From contig CALSRC010000004.1 in the NCBI GenBank assembly GCA_943788645.1, positions 124,001 through 188,000 of the forward strand: a DNA stretch of 64,000 nt. Direction: 5' to 3'. The translations under genes and the position numbers were made by a program. The notes beneath the pieces were generated by a model, which was not told the origin of the DNA, ran no database searches, and saw nothing but the letters and a program-made list of their open reading frames with translations. Of this stretch, positions 9,301-19,000 are shown piece after piece. Every line of letters starts with the position of its first letter. The first letter of the stretch is position 1. The DNA comes from UA16 sp002292325 (GTDB lineage: Bacteria > Bacteroidota > Bacteroidia > Flavobacteriales_D > Sanyastnellaceae).

Positions 9301-10420
9301 AGAGGTTGTTGACAACGATGCCGATGACGACGGCGTATGTGATGCAGATGAAGAAACAGGGTGCCAGAATGCGTTGGCCTGTAACTACGATGCGTCAGCG
9401 ACTGACGCGGGCTCTTGCACCTTTGCCGACGATCCGTGTGAGGTTTGCGCGGGCTCTTCCGACAATGGCACGGGCACGGTAACCGTGAATGATGCCGACG
9501 AAGATGGTGTCTGCGATGCGGACGAAGTCGAGGGATGTCAAAACGAAGATGCATGCAACTACAATGCCCTCGCGACGAATGAAAATGGATCGTGCATATA
9601 CGCTACAGGATGCGATGAGTGCGCTGGCACAGCAGATGACGGCACTGGGTATGTCGAAGACTTGGATGGAGATAATGACGGGGTCTGCGATGCCGATGAA
9701 GTTTCTGGTTGTCAAGACATTAACGCATGTAACTTCAACTGGTTAGCAACGGATGAAGACGGAACATGTACCTATGCCACAGGGTGTGAGTCTTGCTCGG
9801 GAGCAAACGATGGCTCCGGCACAGTTCTAGCGAACGACGACGATGATGATGGCATTTGCAATGCAGATGAAATAGAGGGTTGCCAAGATCCACTGGCGTG
9901 CAATTATGACTTCAACGCTACAGACCCTGGAGTATCCTGCGTTTATGCTTTCGGCTGCGACACGTGCTCAGGAGATACGGACGGGAGTGGAACAGTTGTC
10001 GATAACGACAGCGACAACGATGGCGTTTGCAATGCGGACGAGGTGGTTGGATGCCAAAATCCTGCGGCATGTAACTTCGATGCAACAGCAACTGATGCCG
10101 GAACGTGTTTCATCGCTGGCCCATACTACGATTGCTTAGGCGAATGCCTGAATGATGCGAACAACAATGGCATATGCGATGAAATCGATGATTTGCTCTT
10201 CGATGAATATGAAAATGGTTACACCGATGGCTACGAGATTGCGTTGTCTCAATGCACGGGAGGTCCAGAATATTGCGGTGAGGGAACCGTATGGAGTGAA
10301 GCCTTCCAAATGTGCGTTGATGACGGAGCTTGTCCCGGTGATCTCAATGGAGATTTCGTTGTTGGAACCGGTGATCTGCTCTTGCTGCTCATGGATTATG
10401 GGTTTTCTTGCGATGAATAG
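6371..10420 (+). CDS. Large secreted Cys-rich repeat protein with dockerin-like C-terminal tail
   Basis: A 1349-aa extracellular protein with an N-terminal signal peptide (LIALLACTLATQISFAS). It has two copies of a globular domain of ~200 residues (roughly 50-255 and 510-735). Typical features of that domain are a YxVYKVFVHTV- or TTYRLYVNL-type strand, then IFGD, then DSWVGIGL, and finally a stretch ending in GDDYKTIVMQLT. Around these lie about 15 short repeats of the type GCQDxxACNYxxxATxxGSC plus CSGETDGTGTVVDNDADxDGVCDxDE. The acidic DxDxDG stretches resemble calcium-binding thrombospondin type-3 or EF-hand loops; regularly spaced Cys pairs suggest disulphides. The last 29 residues (CPGDLNGDFVVGTGDLLLLL...) form a dockerin-like module. 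No enzymatic domain is seen. A structural or adhesive surface role is inference. It runs tail-to-tail towards the giant protein at 11-19.6 kb, which shares its domains. Confidence 0.85.
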   Translation: MRHVTKNLSARSGQMGLIALLACTLATQISFASTVAEEPVTPDELPAPAMVLNDQYKFTQLNYTPFVIDQFSGFDYTGYKVYKVFVHTVNSTDYIKRIFGDADYPGAISAPTGIYNNNFCVGATSGGVPPPGFFYGGYNAHEADSWVGIGLTSFPNELVSEEDVVLDTLGASPWSENFVLESMSSGNYGPVDIFLDDEETEGGWHLDSPDALNGFAGDDYKTIVMQLTTDGTFTWTLSAEIWIQGDSTNSVIVTQTFNGVSMELAEIVGCTDNTACNYYDLANTDNGSCDYPTLYYDCDDVCLNDADEDGVCDELEIDGCMSILACNFNASATDEDASCVFPEGCDSCSGESDGTGLVVDNDDDDDGVCDSDEVAGCQDVTACNFDASATDSAACTYVDGVCETCSGETDGTGTVVDNDADNDSVCDLDEVIGCQDALACNYMSEATNAGSCEYASGCDFCSGETDGSGEVVEGDTDDDGICDVDEIAGCQDSIACNYDATATDSDGSCDYCSCGQLTGMSPYSLTVEEHAVDGIPGHTTYRLYVNLDDPNDYLNGVFGESPGAVSEPFVLTSTSTPNWYNNDTASADFGWEITPFMLAALESAAYDSWFTTGPEFGPPGDFFETYGSAGSGFWPAFNAGEDINITSESGFSIYNVPNCGLPPGTEGSACNPNHPAVGGDDGRVLVAQITSAGVISGEFSVSILQNGNYGSGIYHTEHFQFDGIGSFSADGWSGAMSSAYQDCGCLDATALNFDAEALHDDDGCIPIINGCMDSNACNFMATATVDDDSCVLPAGCETCSGATDGTGTVIDNDEDDDAVCDNDEVVGCQDSTACNYDVLATDEGDCVFATEPCSACSGETDGTGTVIDNDADNDGVCDLDEVVGCQDVNACDYNAAATESGECLYAQGCESCSGETDGTGTVVDNDADDDTVCDLDEVEGCQNELACNFNAAATDPGVTCVFPIGCESCSGETDGTGEVVDNDADDDGVCDADEETGCQNALACNYDASATDAGSCTFADDPCEVCAGSSDNGTGTVTVNDADEDGVCDADEVEGCQNEDACNYNALATNENGSCIYATGCDECAGTADDGTGYVEDLDGDNDGVCDADEVSGCQDINACNFNWLATDEDGTCTYATGCESCSGANDGSGTVLANDDDDDGICNADEIEGCQDPLACNYDFNATDPGVSCVYAFGCDTCSGDTDGSGTVVDNDSDNDGVCNADEVVGCQNPAACNFDATATDAGTCFIAGPYYDCLGECLNDANNNGICDEIDDLLFDEYENGYTDGYEIALSQCTGGPEYCGEGTVWSEAFQMCVDDGACPGDLNGDFVVGTGDLLLLLMDYGFSCDE

Positions 10421-10487
10421 CGGTATTTGTTAGTTAAAATATCATTTATTGTAGTTGGAGGAATTAATATTTTTTTCGTAACTTAAT

Positions 10488-10603
10488 GTTTCGCCGCAAG
10501 GACTAGCGGAGTGCCACTCCGAAACAATATGGCACTTCAACGTTAGACTCCTGCGTCGAATCTCCCCTTTCAAAGGTCTGCCGCTCTGGGTGGACCTTTT
10601 TTT
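10488..10603 (+). ncRNA. Candidate structured small RNA downstream of the repeat-protein gene
   Basis: GTTTCG (10488-10493) pairs with CGAAAC (10520-10525). Inside it lie the hairpin CCGC-loop-GCGG (10494-10509) and a second, smaller self-complementary element around GGAGTGCCACTCC. About 45 bases later comes a strong terminator (10572-10603). The stretch codes for no protein and starts ~70 bases after the stop at 10420. It may be a free small RNA or a structured 3' untranslated region. No good TAnnTTTG promoter was found directly in front, which favours the 3'-UTR option. Confidence 0.4.
10572..10603 (+). terminator. Rho-independent terminator
   Basis: AAAGGTC (10572-10578) pairs with GACCTTT (10593-10599) around a 14-base loop and is followed by T residues up to 10603. 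It ends transcription from the repeat-protein gene and/or the candidate RNA at 10488. Confidence 0.75.
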
Positions 10604-11042
10604 ATGGACAAATTTTCAATGCCTGATCTTGACTTTTTCGTTGGCTACGGACTCCTTGGTTGCTCGCCATGTGAATTATGAGCGCTTTAACGCGTTAAAT
10701 AAGGCTGAATCCTGGGGGATTCCTATATGGTATCCAAATGAGCTATTTCTAGATATCTGATAATCAGTAGTATATATTGATTTGTTGTTCAGTCGGGACT
10801 CTTGGAATGAGTTTACGGATGCGTTCAGTTCATTTGAAGTCGATCGTATTGACATGAAATTGGAATGCGTGGCTGTGGATTTGTTTTTCTAGGAAACGGG
10901 TGATTTCGGATTGAATTCTTTTGACGTGCCCCATCGTTTCTCAATGACTGGATGGGATGCAGCTGCTAAAGCACGATCAAAGGAGTTGGTGGTGGGTTGC
11001 GTACGAAGGAAAAGCAACGGCACAAACAAGCAAATTCAAGGC
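10604..11042. other. Intergenic stretch with a possible gene remnant
   Basis: No intact gene is visible. On the plus strand, 10773 to ~11045 is open apart from one stop (TAG near 10892). It reads like protein in places (FSRDSWNEFTDAFSSFEVDR before the stop, LNSFDVPHRFSMTGWDAAAK after it). There is no clear start codon or family match. It could be the tail of a decayed gene. The first ~170 bases are AT-rich and show nothing else. Confidence 0.25.
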
Positions 11043-11076
11043 AAAAAAAAGCGCTCCCAAATTGGGAACGCTTTTC
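11043..11076 (-). terminator. Terminator of the giant surface-protein gene, possibly bidirectional
   Basis: The palindrome AAAAAAAAGCGCTCCCAA-ATTGGGAACGCTTTTC forms a strong stem (GCGTTCCC pairs with GGGAGCGC) with T runs on both strands; eight T follow on the minus strand. It lies 20 bases beyond the stop at 11097 and fits the end of the minus-strand gene. Confidence 0.8.
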
Positions 11077-11096
11077 TTTCATAGGGAAGGGGGAAA

Positions 11097-13215
11097 TTAC
11101 TCAGGGCAAGCAGTTCCGTAGTATAGTAAGAAGTCCATCAAGTCCTGCAATTGAACGAGTCCATCGCCATTGAGATCATATGGGCAGTCATCTATAAATG
11201 CCACACATGTTGCCGGATTCAGGATCCCAAATGGTGCCTTCTCCGCAAATGGCCTCGCGCATGATCCTTCGAGTTGATCGCAGACACCGTTGCCGTTTTC
11301 ATCTTGCTGGCAGTTGCCGTCGCAATCGAATACCGCTTGTGGCGTAAAAACAAGTGGTGTCATCCGCTTCGGTTGCATCTGCATTGTAATTGCAAGCATA
11401 TTCTACGGTGCAACCTGCGATTTCATTCACGTCACAAATACCATCGTCGTCTGCGTCCGTTTCACAATTGCGCTTGGCAGTCGTATCCATCTTCGGCATA
11501 GGTGCAAGAACCATCATTGTCTGTGGCGTTTGCGTCGAAGTTGCACGCATTCGCGTCATTGCAGCCGCCTACTTCAAATGAATCACAGATTCCATCGCTG
11601 TCGGCATCGCTGAGGCAGTTGGCCATCGCAGTCGTACCCGTTTTCTCGCATAATCACAGGAGCCGTCGTTGTCCGTTGCATTGCCGTCGTAATTGCACGC
11701 TTCAGCATCGTCACACCCTCCGATTTCGAATGGATCACAAATTCCGTCTCCGTCCGAGTCGTTGAGGCATTGGTCATCGCAGTCGTATCCATCTTCGGAG
11801 TAATCGCATGAACCGTCGTCATCGGTTGCTTCAAGGGTGTAGTTGCATGCAGCGTCGTCTGTACAGCCTTCAATTTCGTACTGATCGCATATTCCATCTC
11901 CATCCGCATCGCTGATGCAGTTGCCGTCGCAGTCATATCCGTTTTCTCCGTAAGTGCAAGAACCATCGCTGTCTGTTGCGTTTGTCGGCATAGGTTGCAA
12001 GCTGAAGCGTCTGTGCACCCAGCAATTTCGAACTCGTCGCATATTCCATCGCCGTCGGCATCGCTGATGCAGTTGCCTTCGCAGTCGTACCCGTTTTCTC
12101 CATAGTCACAGGATCCGTCGTTTGTCCGTTGCGTTATCGTCGTAGTTGCAAGCTTGGGCATCGTCACATCCTCCGATTTCAAACGGATCGCATATGCCGT
12201 CGCCGTCTATGTCACTGGCGCAGTTTCCATCGCAATCGTATCCTTCTTCTGGGAATTCACAGACTTCAGGTCCACCTGGTGCAAAGCAAGCTTCCTCAAT
12301 ATCAAGAAGTACGCGATCGTCATTGGCGGGCGGTCTCCGTTGATGAATACTTGCACGGTAGAGTGATCCAGAGAGTTCACCGTTGGTGGTGACTTGTGCG
12401 AGGAGTACTTGCTCGTCATCACCTGCAATTCCGTTGGTATTTCCGTTGAAGATGAACCAACCACCGCCGATGGCATCATCGATGAGGAGGTCTTGTCCGT
12501 TTTCGAAATTGTCCCCCCAAGTGTTGCCTGCGGATTCAATGACGTTAATGGTTCCTTCACCAGCAGCTGGGCTTTGTGTCAATCCTACGGTTACGAATGA
12601 ATCGTATTCTGCTGTTGGGAAGAATGCCCAGAGTGCTGGGGTTTTGATCTGACCCGAGGAGTCCTCCAAAGCTGCTTTGGAAGAAGCTTCCAGAAGAGAT
12701 GATTCGGGTAGGGGACTCAGCATCACCTGAGACGCTTGAGATGAAGTCGTCAGGACTTTGTGTTTTGATGTAGATGCGGTACGTAACGAATCCGTCGAGT
12801 TCACCTCCATCGTGCACCTGGTAGGGTTGTACGATGAGGCAGTAGTCACCGGTTGCAGTTGCCGTGTAGTTGCATGCTTCGGGATCGATGCAAACAGGGT
12901 CGAGGCAAGAAGCGTCGTCCTCGGTTGCGAGAGGGTCGTATTTGGCTGCTTGCGGGATCTGTGCACCCCAGCAATTTCGAACTCGTCGCATATTCCATCG
13001 CCGTCGGCATCGCTGATGCAGTTGCCTTCGCAGTCGTACCCGTTTTCTCCATAGTCACAGGATCCGTCGTTGTCCGTTGCCGTTATCGTTCGTAGTTGCA
13101 AGCTTGGGCATCGTCACATCCTCCGATTTCAAACGGATCGCATATGCCGTCGCCGTCTATGTCACTGGCGCAATTTCCATCGCAATCGTATCCTTCTTCT
13201 GGGAACTCACAGACT
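11097..13215 (-). pseudogene. Distal (C-terminal) part of the giant modular surface protein, frameshifted
   Basis: This is the continuation of the gene that starts at 19617. From about 13240 downwards the frame is broken by roughly ten single-base indels, though each piece still encodes the same modules. It includes a fourth, near-identical copy of the 314-residue unit and a partial fifth. Further Cys-rich repeats of the GYDCDGNCxSDxDGDGICD/GC(T/D)DxxACNY type follow. The C-terminus reads CPYDLNGDGLVQLQDLMDFL and ends TACPE at 11097, the same dockerin-like tail as in the two neighbouring secreted proteins. Corrected for the indels the complete protein would be ~2840 residues. Since the upstream 6.4 kb of the same gene is perfectly open, I regard the indels mainly as assembly or sequencing errors in repeated DNA; true decay of the 3' end cannot be excluded. 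Confidence 0.7.
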
Positions 13216-16018
13216 TCAGGTCCACCTGGTGCAAAGCAAAGCTTCCTCAATGTCAAGAAGTACGCGGTCGTCATTGGCGGGGTCTCCGTTGATGAATACT
13301 TGCACGTAGAGTGATCCAGAGAGTTCACCGTTGGTGGTGACTTGTGCGAGGAGTACTTGCTCGTCATCACCTGCAATTCCGTTGGTGTTTCCGTTGAAGA
13401 TGAACCAACCACCGCCGATGGCATCATCGATGAGGAGGTCTTGTCCGTTTTCGAAATTGTCCCCCCAAGTGTTGCCTGCGGATTCAATGACGTTAATGGT
13501 TCCTTCACCAGCAGCTGGGCTTTGTGTCAATCCTACGGTTACGAATGAATCGTATTCTGCTGTTGGGAAGAATGCCCAGAGTGCTGGGTTTTGATCTGAC
13601 CCGAGGAGTCCTCCAAAGCTGCTTTGGAAGAAGCTTCCAGAAGAGATGATTCGGGTAGGGGACTCAGCATCACCTGAGACGCTTGAGATGAAGTCGTCAG
13701 GGCTTTGTGTTTTGATGTAGATGCGGTACGTAACGAATCCGTCGAGTTCACCTCCATCGTGCACCTGGTAGGGTTGTACGATGAGGCAGTAGTCACCGGT
13801 TGCAGTTGCCGTGTAGTTGCATGCTTCGGGATCGATGCAAACAGGGTCGAGGCAGGAAGCGTCGTCTTCGGTTGCGAGAGGGTCGTAATTGGCTGCTGCG
13901 GGATCTGTGCACCCAGCAATTTCGAATTCGTCGCATATTCCATCGCCGTCGGCATCGCTGATGCAGTTGCCTTCGCAGTCGTACCCGTTTTCTCCATAGT
14001 CACAGGATCCGTCGTTGTCCGTTGCGTTATCGTCGTAGTTGCAAGCTTGAGCATCGTCACATCCTCCGATTTCAAACGGATCGCATATGCCGTCGCCGTC
14101 TATGTCACTGGCGCAATTTCCATCGCAATCGTATCCTTCTTCTGGGAACTCACAGACTTCAGGTCCACCTGGTGCAAAGCAAGCTTCCTCAATGTCAAGA
14201 AGTACGCGGTCGTCATTGGCGGGGTCTCCGTTGATGAATACTTGCACGTAGAGTGATCCAGAGAGTTCACCGTTGGTGGTGACTTGTGCGAGGAGTACTT
14301 GCTCGTCATCACCTGCAATTCCGTTGGTGTTTCCGTTGAAGATGAACCAACCACCGCCGATGGCATCATCGATGAGGAGGTCTTGTCCGTTTTCGAAATT
14401 GTCCCCCCAAGTGTTGCCTGCGGATTCAATGACGTTAATGGTTCCTTCACCAGCAGCTGGGCTTTGTGTCAATCCTACGGTTACGAATGAATCGTATTCT
14501 GCTGTTGGGAAGAATGCCCAGAGTGCTGGGTTTTGATCTGACCCGAGGAGTCCTCCAAAGCTGCTTTGGAAGAAGCTTCCAGAAGAGATGATTCGGGTAG
14601 GGGACTCAGCATCACCTGAGACGCTTGAGATGAAGTCGTCAGGGCTTTGTGTTTTGATGTAGATGCGGTACGTAACGAATCCGTCGAGTTCACCTCCATC
14701 GTGCACCTGGTAGGGTTGTACGATGAGGCAGTAGTCACCGGTTGCAGTTGCCGTGTAGTTGCATGCTTCGGGATCGATGCAAACAGGGTCGAGGCAGGAA
14801 GCGTCGTCTTCGGTTGCGAGAGGGTCGTAATTGGCTGCTGCGGGATCTGTGCACCCAGCAATTTCGAACTCGTCGCATATTCCATCACCGTCGGCATCGC
14901 TGATGCAGTTGCCTTCGCAGTCGTACCCGTTTTCTCCATAGTCACAGGATCCGTCGTTGTCCGTTGCGTTATCGTCGTAGTTGCAAGCTTGAGCATCGTC
15001 ACATCCTCCGATTTCAAACGGATCGCATATGCCGTCGCCGTCTATGTCACTGGCGCAATTTCCATCGCAATCGTATCCTTCTTCTGGGAACTCACAGACT
15101 TCAGGTCCACCTGGTGCAAAGCAAGCTTCCTCAATGTCAAGAAGTACGCGGTCGTCATTGGCGGGGTCTCCGTTGATGAATACTTGCACGTAGAGTGACC
15201 CAGAGAGTTCACCGTTGGTGGTGACTTGTGCGAGGAGTACTTGCTCGTCATCACCTGCAATTCCGTTGGTATTTCCGTTGAAGATGAACCAACCACCGCC
15301 GATGGCATCATCGATGAGGAGGTCTTGTCCGTTTTCGAAATTGTCCCCCCAAGTGTTGCCTGCGGATTCAATGACGTTAATGGTTCCTTCACCAGCAGCT
15401 GGGCTTTGTGTCAATCCTACGGTTACGAATGAATCGTATTCTGCTGTTGGGAAGAATGCCCAGAGTGCTGGGTTTTGATCTGATCCGAGGAGTCCTCCAA
15501 AGCTGCTTTGGAAGAAGCTTCCAGAAGAGATGATTCGGGTAGGGGACTCAGCATCACCTGAGACGCTTGAGATGAAGTCGTCAGGACTTTGTGTTTTGAT
15601 GTAGATGCGGTACGTAACGAATCCGTCGAGTTCACCTCCATCGTGCACCTGGTAGGGTTGTACGATGAGGCAGTAGTCACCGGTTGCAGTTGCCGTGTAG
15701 TTGCATGCTTCGGGATCGATGCAAACAGGGTCGAGGCAGGAAGCGTCGTCCTCGGTTGCGAGAGGGTCGTAATTGGCTGCTGCGGGATCTGTGCACCCCG
15801 CAATTTCGAACTCGTCGCATATTCCATCGCCGTCGGCATCGCTGATGCAGTTGCCTTCGCAGTCGTACCCGTTTTCTCCATAGTCACAGGATCCGTCGTT
15901 GTCCGTTGCGTTATCGTCGTAGTTGCAAGCTTGGGCATCGTCACATCCTCCGATTTCAAACGGATCGCATATGCCGTCGCCGTCTATGTCACTGGCGCAG
16001 TTTCCATCGCAATCGTAT
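12242..16018 (-). repeat. 942-bp tandem repeat: three clean copies, one frameshifted copy, one partial
   Basis: Taking the anchor TCCTTCTTCT, copies begin at 16018, 15076, 14134 and 13191 and a partial copy at 12241 (minus-strand order). Spacings are 942, 942, 943 and 950 bases. 942 bases equal 314 codons, so the repeat keeps the reading frame; the longer spacings are due to extra bases that break it. By eye the copies differ at only a few positions (for example GTGTTTCCG against ATTTCCG changes), so duplication is recent or the copies are homogenised. Each unit holds one globular domain and three Cys-rich repeats. Confidence 0.9.
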
Positions 16019-19000
16019 CCTTCTTCAGCATATTCGCATGAATCGTCAGAATCAGTGGCTTCTGTATTGTAGTTGCATGCAGCGGTGTCTTGACACCCTT
16101 GGACTTCAAATGCATCGCATACACCGTCACCGTCTGTGTCGGTGAGGCAGTTACCTGCGCAATCGTAACCTTCTTCAGCATACACACATGAGTCGTCAGC
16201 GTCAGTAGCTTCTGGGTTGTAATTGCATGCACCAGCGTCCTGACATCCCTCGACTTCAAATGCATCGCATACACCGTCATCGTCTGTGTCGGTGAGGCAG
16301 TTGCCTCCGCAATCGTATCCTTCGTTAGGATACTCACACGAGTCGTCTGAATCGGTGGCTTCTGCATTGAAATTGCATGCGGTGGAATCCTGACATCCTG
16401 CCACTTCGAATGCATCGCATACACCGTCGCCGTCTGCGTCTATGAGGCAATTGCCATCGCAGTCATACCCTGATTCGGCATAATTACAAGAATCATCGTT
16501 ATCCGTTGCTCCTGCGTCAAAGTTGCAAGCCTCAGCCTCCGTGCAACCTGCGACCTCGAATTCGTCGCAGATTCCATCGCCATCGCCGTCGTTGAGGCAG
16601 TTGCCTGCGCAATCGTATCCGGTTTCGGCAAAATCGCAACTGCCATTGTCTGTATTCGCATTTGCGTTGAAGTTACAGGCTGACTCATCCAGGCAACCTT
16701 CCAATGTAGCAATGCACGACCCATCGTCGTACTGCGCAGATTCATCGTAGTTAAATGCCAAGGGATCTGTGCAACCGCAGGCATTTTCGGACGTTCCAGG
16801 ATCGAATCCATCCGGAGTGAATTCACCGGAGCCATCGAAGTCAAACGTCAACCTCAAATCATTGCTTCCCGTTCCGTTGACAAATACCTGTGCGTTGATG
16901 AGGCCTGAAGGAGCGCCATCATTGCTGTCCATGGTGATTTGCATGAACAAAACCCGGCCGTTTCCATCTGGTAAACCGTTAGGCGTTCCATTTAAGACAT
17001 ACCAAGCGCCTCCTGCCATGTCATTCATGGCAATGTCCTGCCCATTTGAAGTGCCTGCAGCGAAAGAGCCAGTCCAAGGTTGATCGGCGCTTTCAACCGA
17101 TGAGATGGCTGATTCAGCTCCAACATTTTGGCTTTCTATGCCAATCGTAACCCAGCTATCCGCACCGATTTCGGGGAAAAACACAAAAAATGCGGGATTG
17201 ATCTCGCTGGCCACTACAGCACCTAGAGGGCTATTCCAAAATCCATTGGGGGTGTTGAGATAAAATTCGTCTTCATCATTGCCATAGATGGAACTCAAAA
17301 AATCGTCTTCATTCAAAAGGTTGATGTAAAATCGGTAGGTGGTGAACCCGGGCACCACATCAACAGCGTGGGTTTCAACGGTCATGGTGTAGGTCTCATC
17401 AATTGGCAAGCCAGAAGTGCTGCACGAGCAGAAATCACAGGTACCATCCTCGTCTGTTGCAGAGGCGTCGTAATTGCATGCAGCGTCGTCTGTGCATCCA
17501 TTGATTTCGAATGCATCGCAAATGCCATCACCATCGGCATCCATCAAGCAGTTGCCGTCGCAATCATAGCCCGGTTCGGCTGCAAAGCACGATCCATCGT
17601 CATCTGTTGCCGCTGCGTTAAAATTGCAAGCGTTTTCATCCGAGCAACCGGCAATTTCAAATGCATCGCAAATGCCATCCGAATCGGCGTCAGCGAGGCA
17701 ATCTCCCTGACAATCATATCCCGACTGCGCATAAGCACATGCGCCATTATCGTCTGTGGCAGATGCATCGTAATTGCAGGCCGCAGCATCGGTGCACCCG
17801 GCGACTTCAAACTCGTCGCAGACTCCATCCTCGTCCGCATCGCTGAGGCAGTTGCCTTCGCAGTCATACCCGTCCTCCGCATAGGTGCATGAGTCGTCTT
17901 GATCCGTGGCATTGCCGTCATAATTGCAAGCTAAAATTTCGGTGCAACCAGCAACTTCATCTTCATCACAAACACCATCGCCATCCAAGTCATTCAAGCA
18001 ATTGCCATCGCAGTCTAAAACATCCCCAGGGTAAGTGCAAGAAAAGGTCACATCTGGACCATAGCAGGCTTGTTGGAAATCAATTAATTCACGGAATTCA
18101 TCGACGGGGTTTCCATTTTCAAAAAACTGCACGTACATGCTGCCTGAGAGGTCTCCGTTGGTTGTGACTTGTGCCAACAATACACGGAAATCATCGCCCG
18201 CGGTGCCATTGGTGTTGCCATTGAAAATGAACCAACTGCCTCCAATTTCGTCATCGATTATGAGGTCATTGCCATTTTCAAAATTACTTCCCCAAGGATT
18301 TGCTGCATTATCAACAACATTGATTGTGCCTTCTCCATTCGAGTTGGAAGCTGATTCTGTCAAACCAATTGTAACAAAGGAATCGTACTCAGCTCCTGGG
18401 AAGAATGCGAAAAGGGCGGGGTTTTGATCGGAGCCAAGTAGTCCGCCAAAGTCACTTTGGAAGAAATCTCCGGTCGACATAATACGTGTAGGAAATTCTG
18501 AATCTCCGGAAACACTCGATACAAAATCATCGGTGTTTTCACACAGTGCATAGATGCGGTAGGTCGTATAACCCGTCAAGTCATCCGTACCAACAAGGCC
18601 ATCATGCTCAATGAAAGGCTCGATTTGAAGACAATATGCGGGACCCGAGAAGGGTGCGTAATTGCATGCCGCTTCATCCGTGCAAGCGAAATCTTCAGCA
18701 TAAGCACAAAACCCATCGTCATCTGTCGCCTCTGGATCGAAGTTCAATGCATCCGCGTCGGTGCAACCGGCTTCCTCAAAAGCGTCACATATGCCATCGC
18801 CATCGGCGTCAGCCAGACAATTTCCGTCACATGCAAACCCGTCTTCAGCAAATGTGCAATTGGCATTTGAACCTGGGTATGCAGGTGCTCCCGGATCATA
18901 ATTGCATGCAAGTGGATCGCTGCAACCAATTGGTCCGCAATCTGTGCAATTGAACTGCTGAGCCAAGACGAATGAGTCAGATCCATCCGCGGGTTGAATG

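Noticed and set aside
9216..9715. Minus-strand ORFs of 75-112 codons within the repeat protein at 6371
   Set aside because: They are low-complexity shadows of the periodic Cys-rich repeats, with no start context or family-like sequence.
12129..15478. Repeated plus-strand ORFs of 70-183 codons spaced 942 bases apart
   Set aside because: They are antisense shadows of the tandem repeat in the minus-strand gene. Their spacing equals the repeat unit and their composition is not protein-like.
12242..16018. A CRISPR array or phage-like repeat region
   Set aside because: The units are 942 bases long, in-frame coding DNA without spacer-repeat structure.
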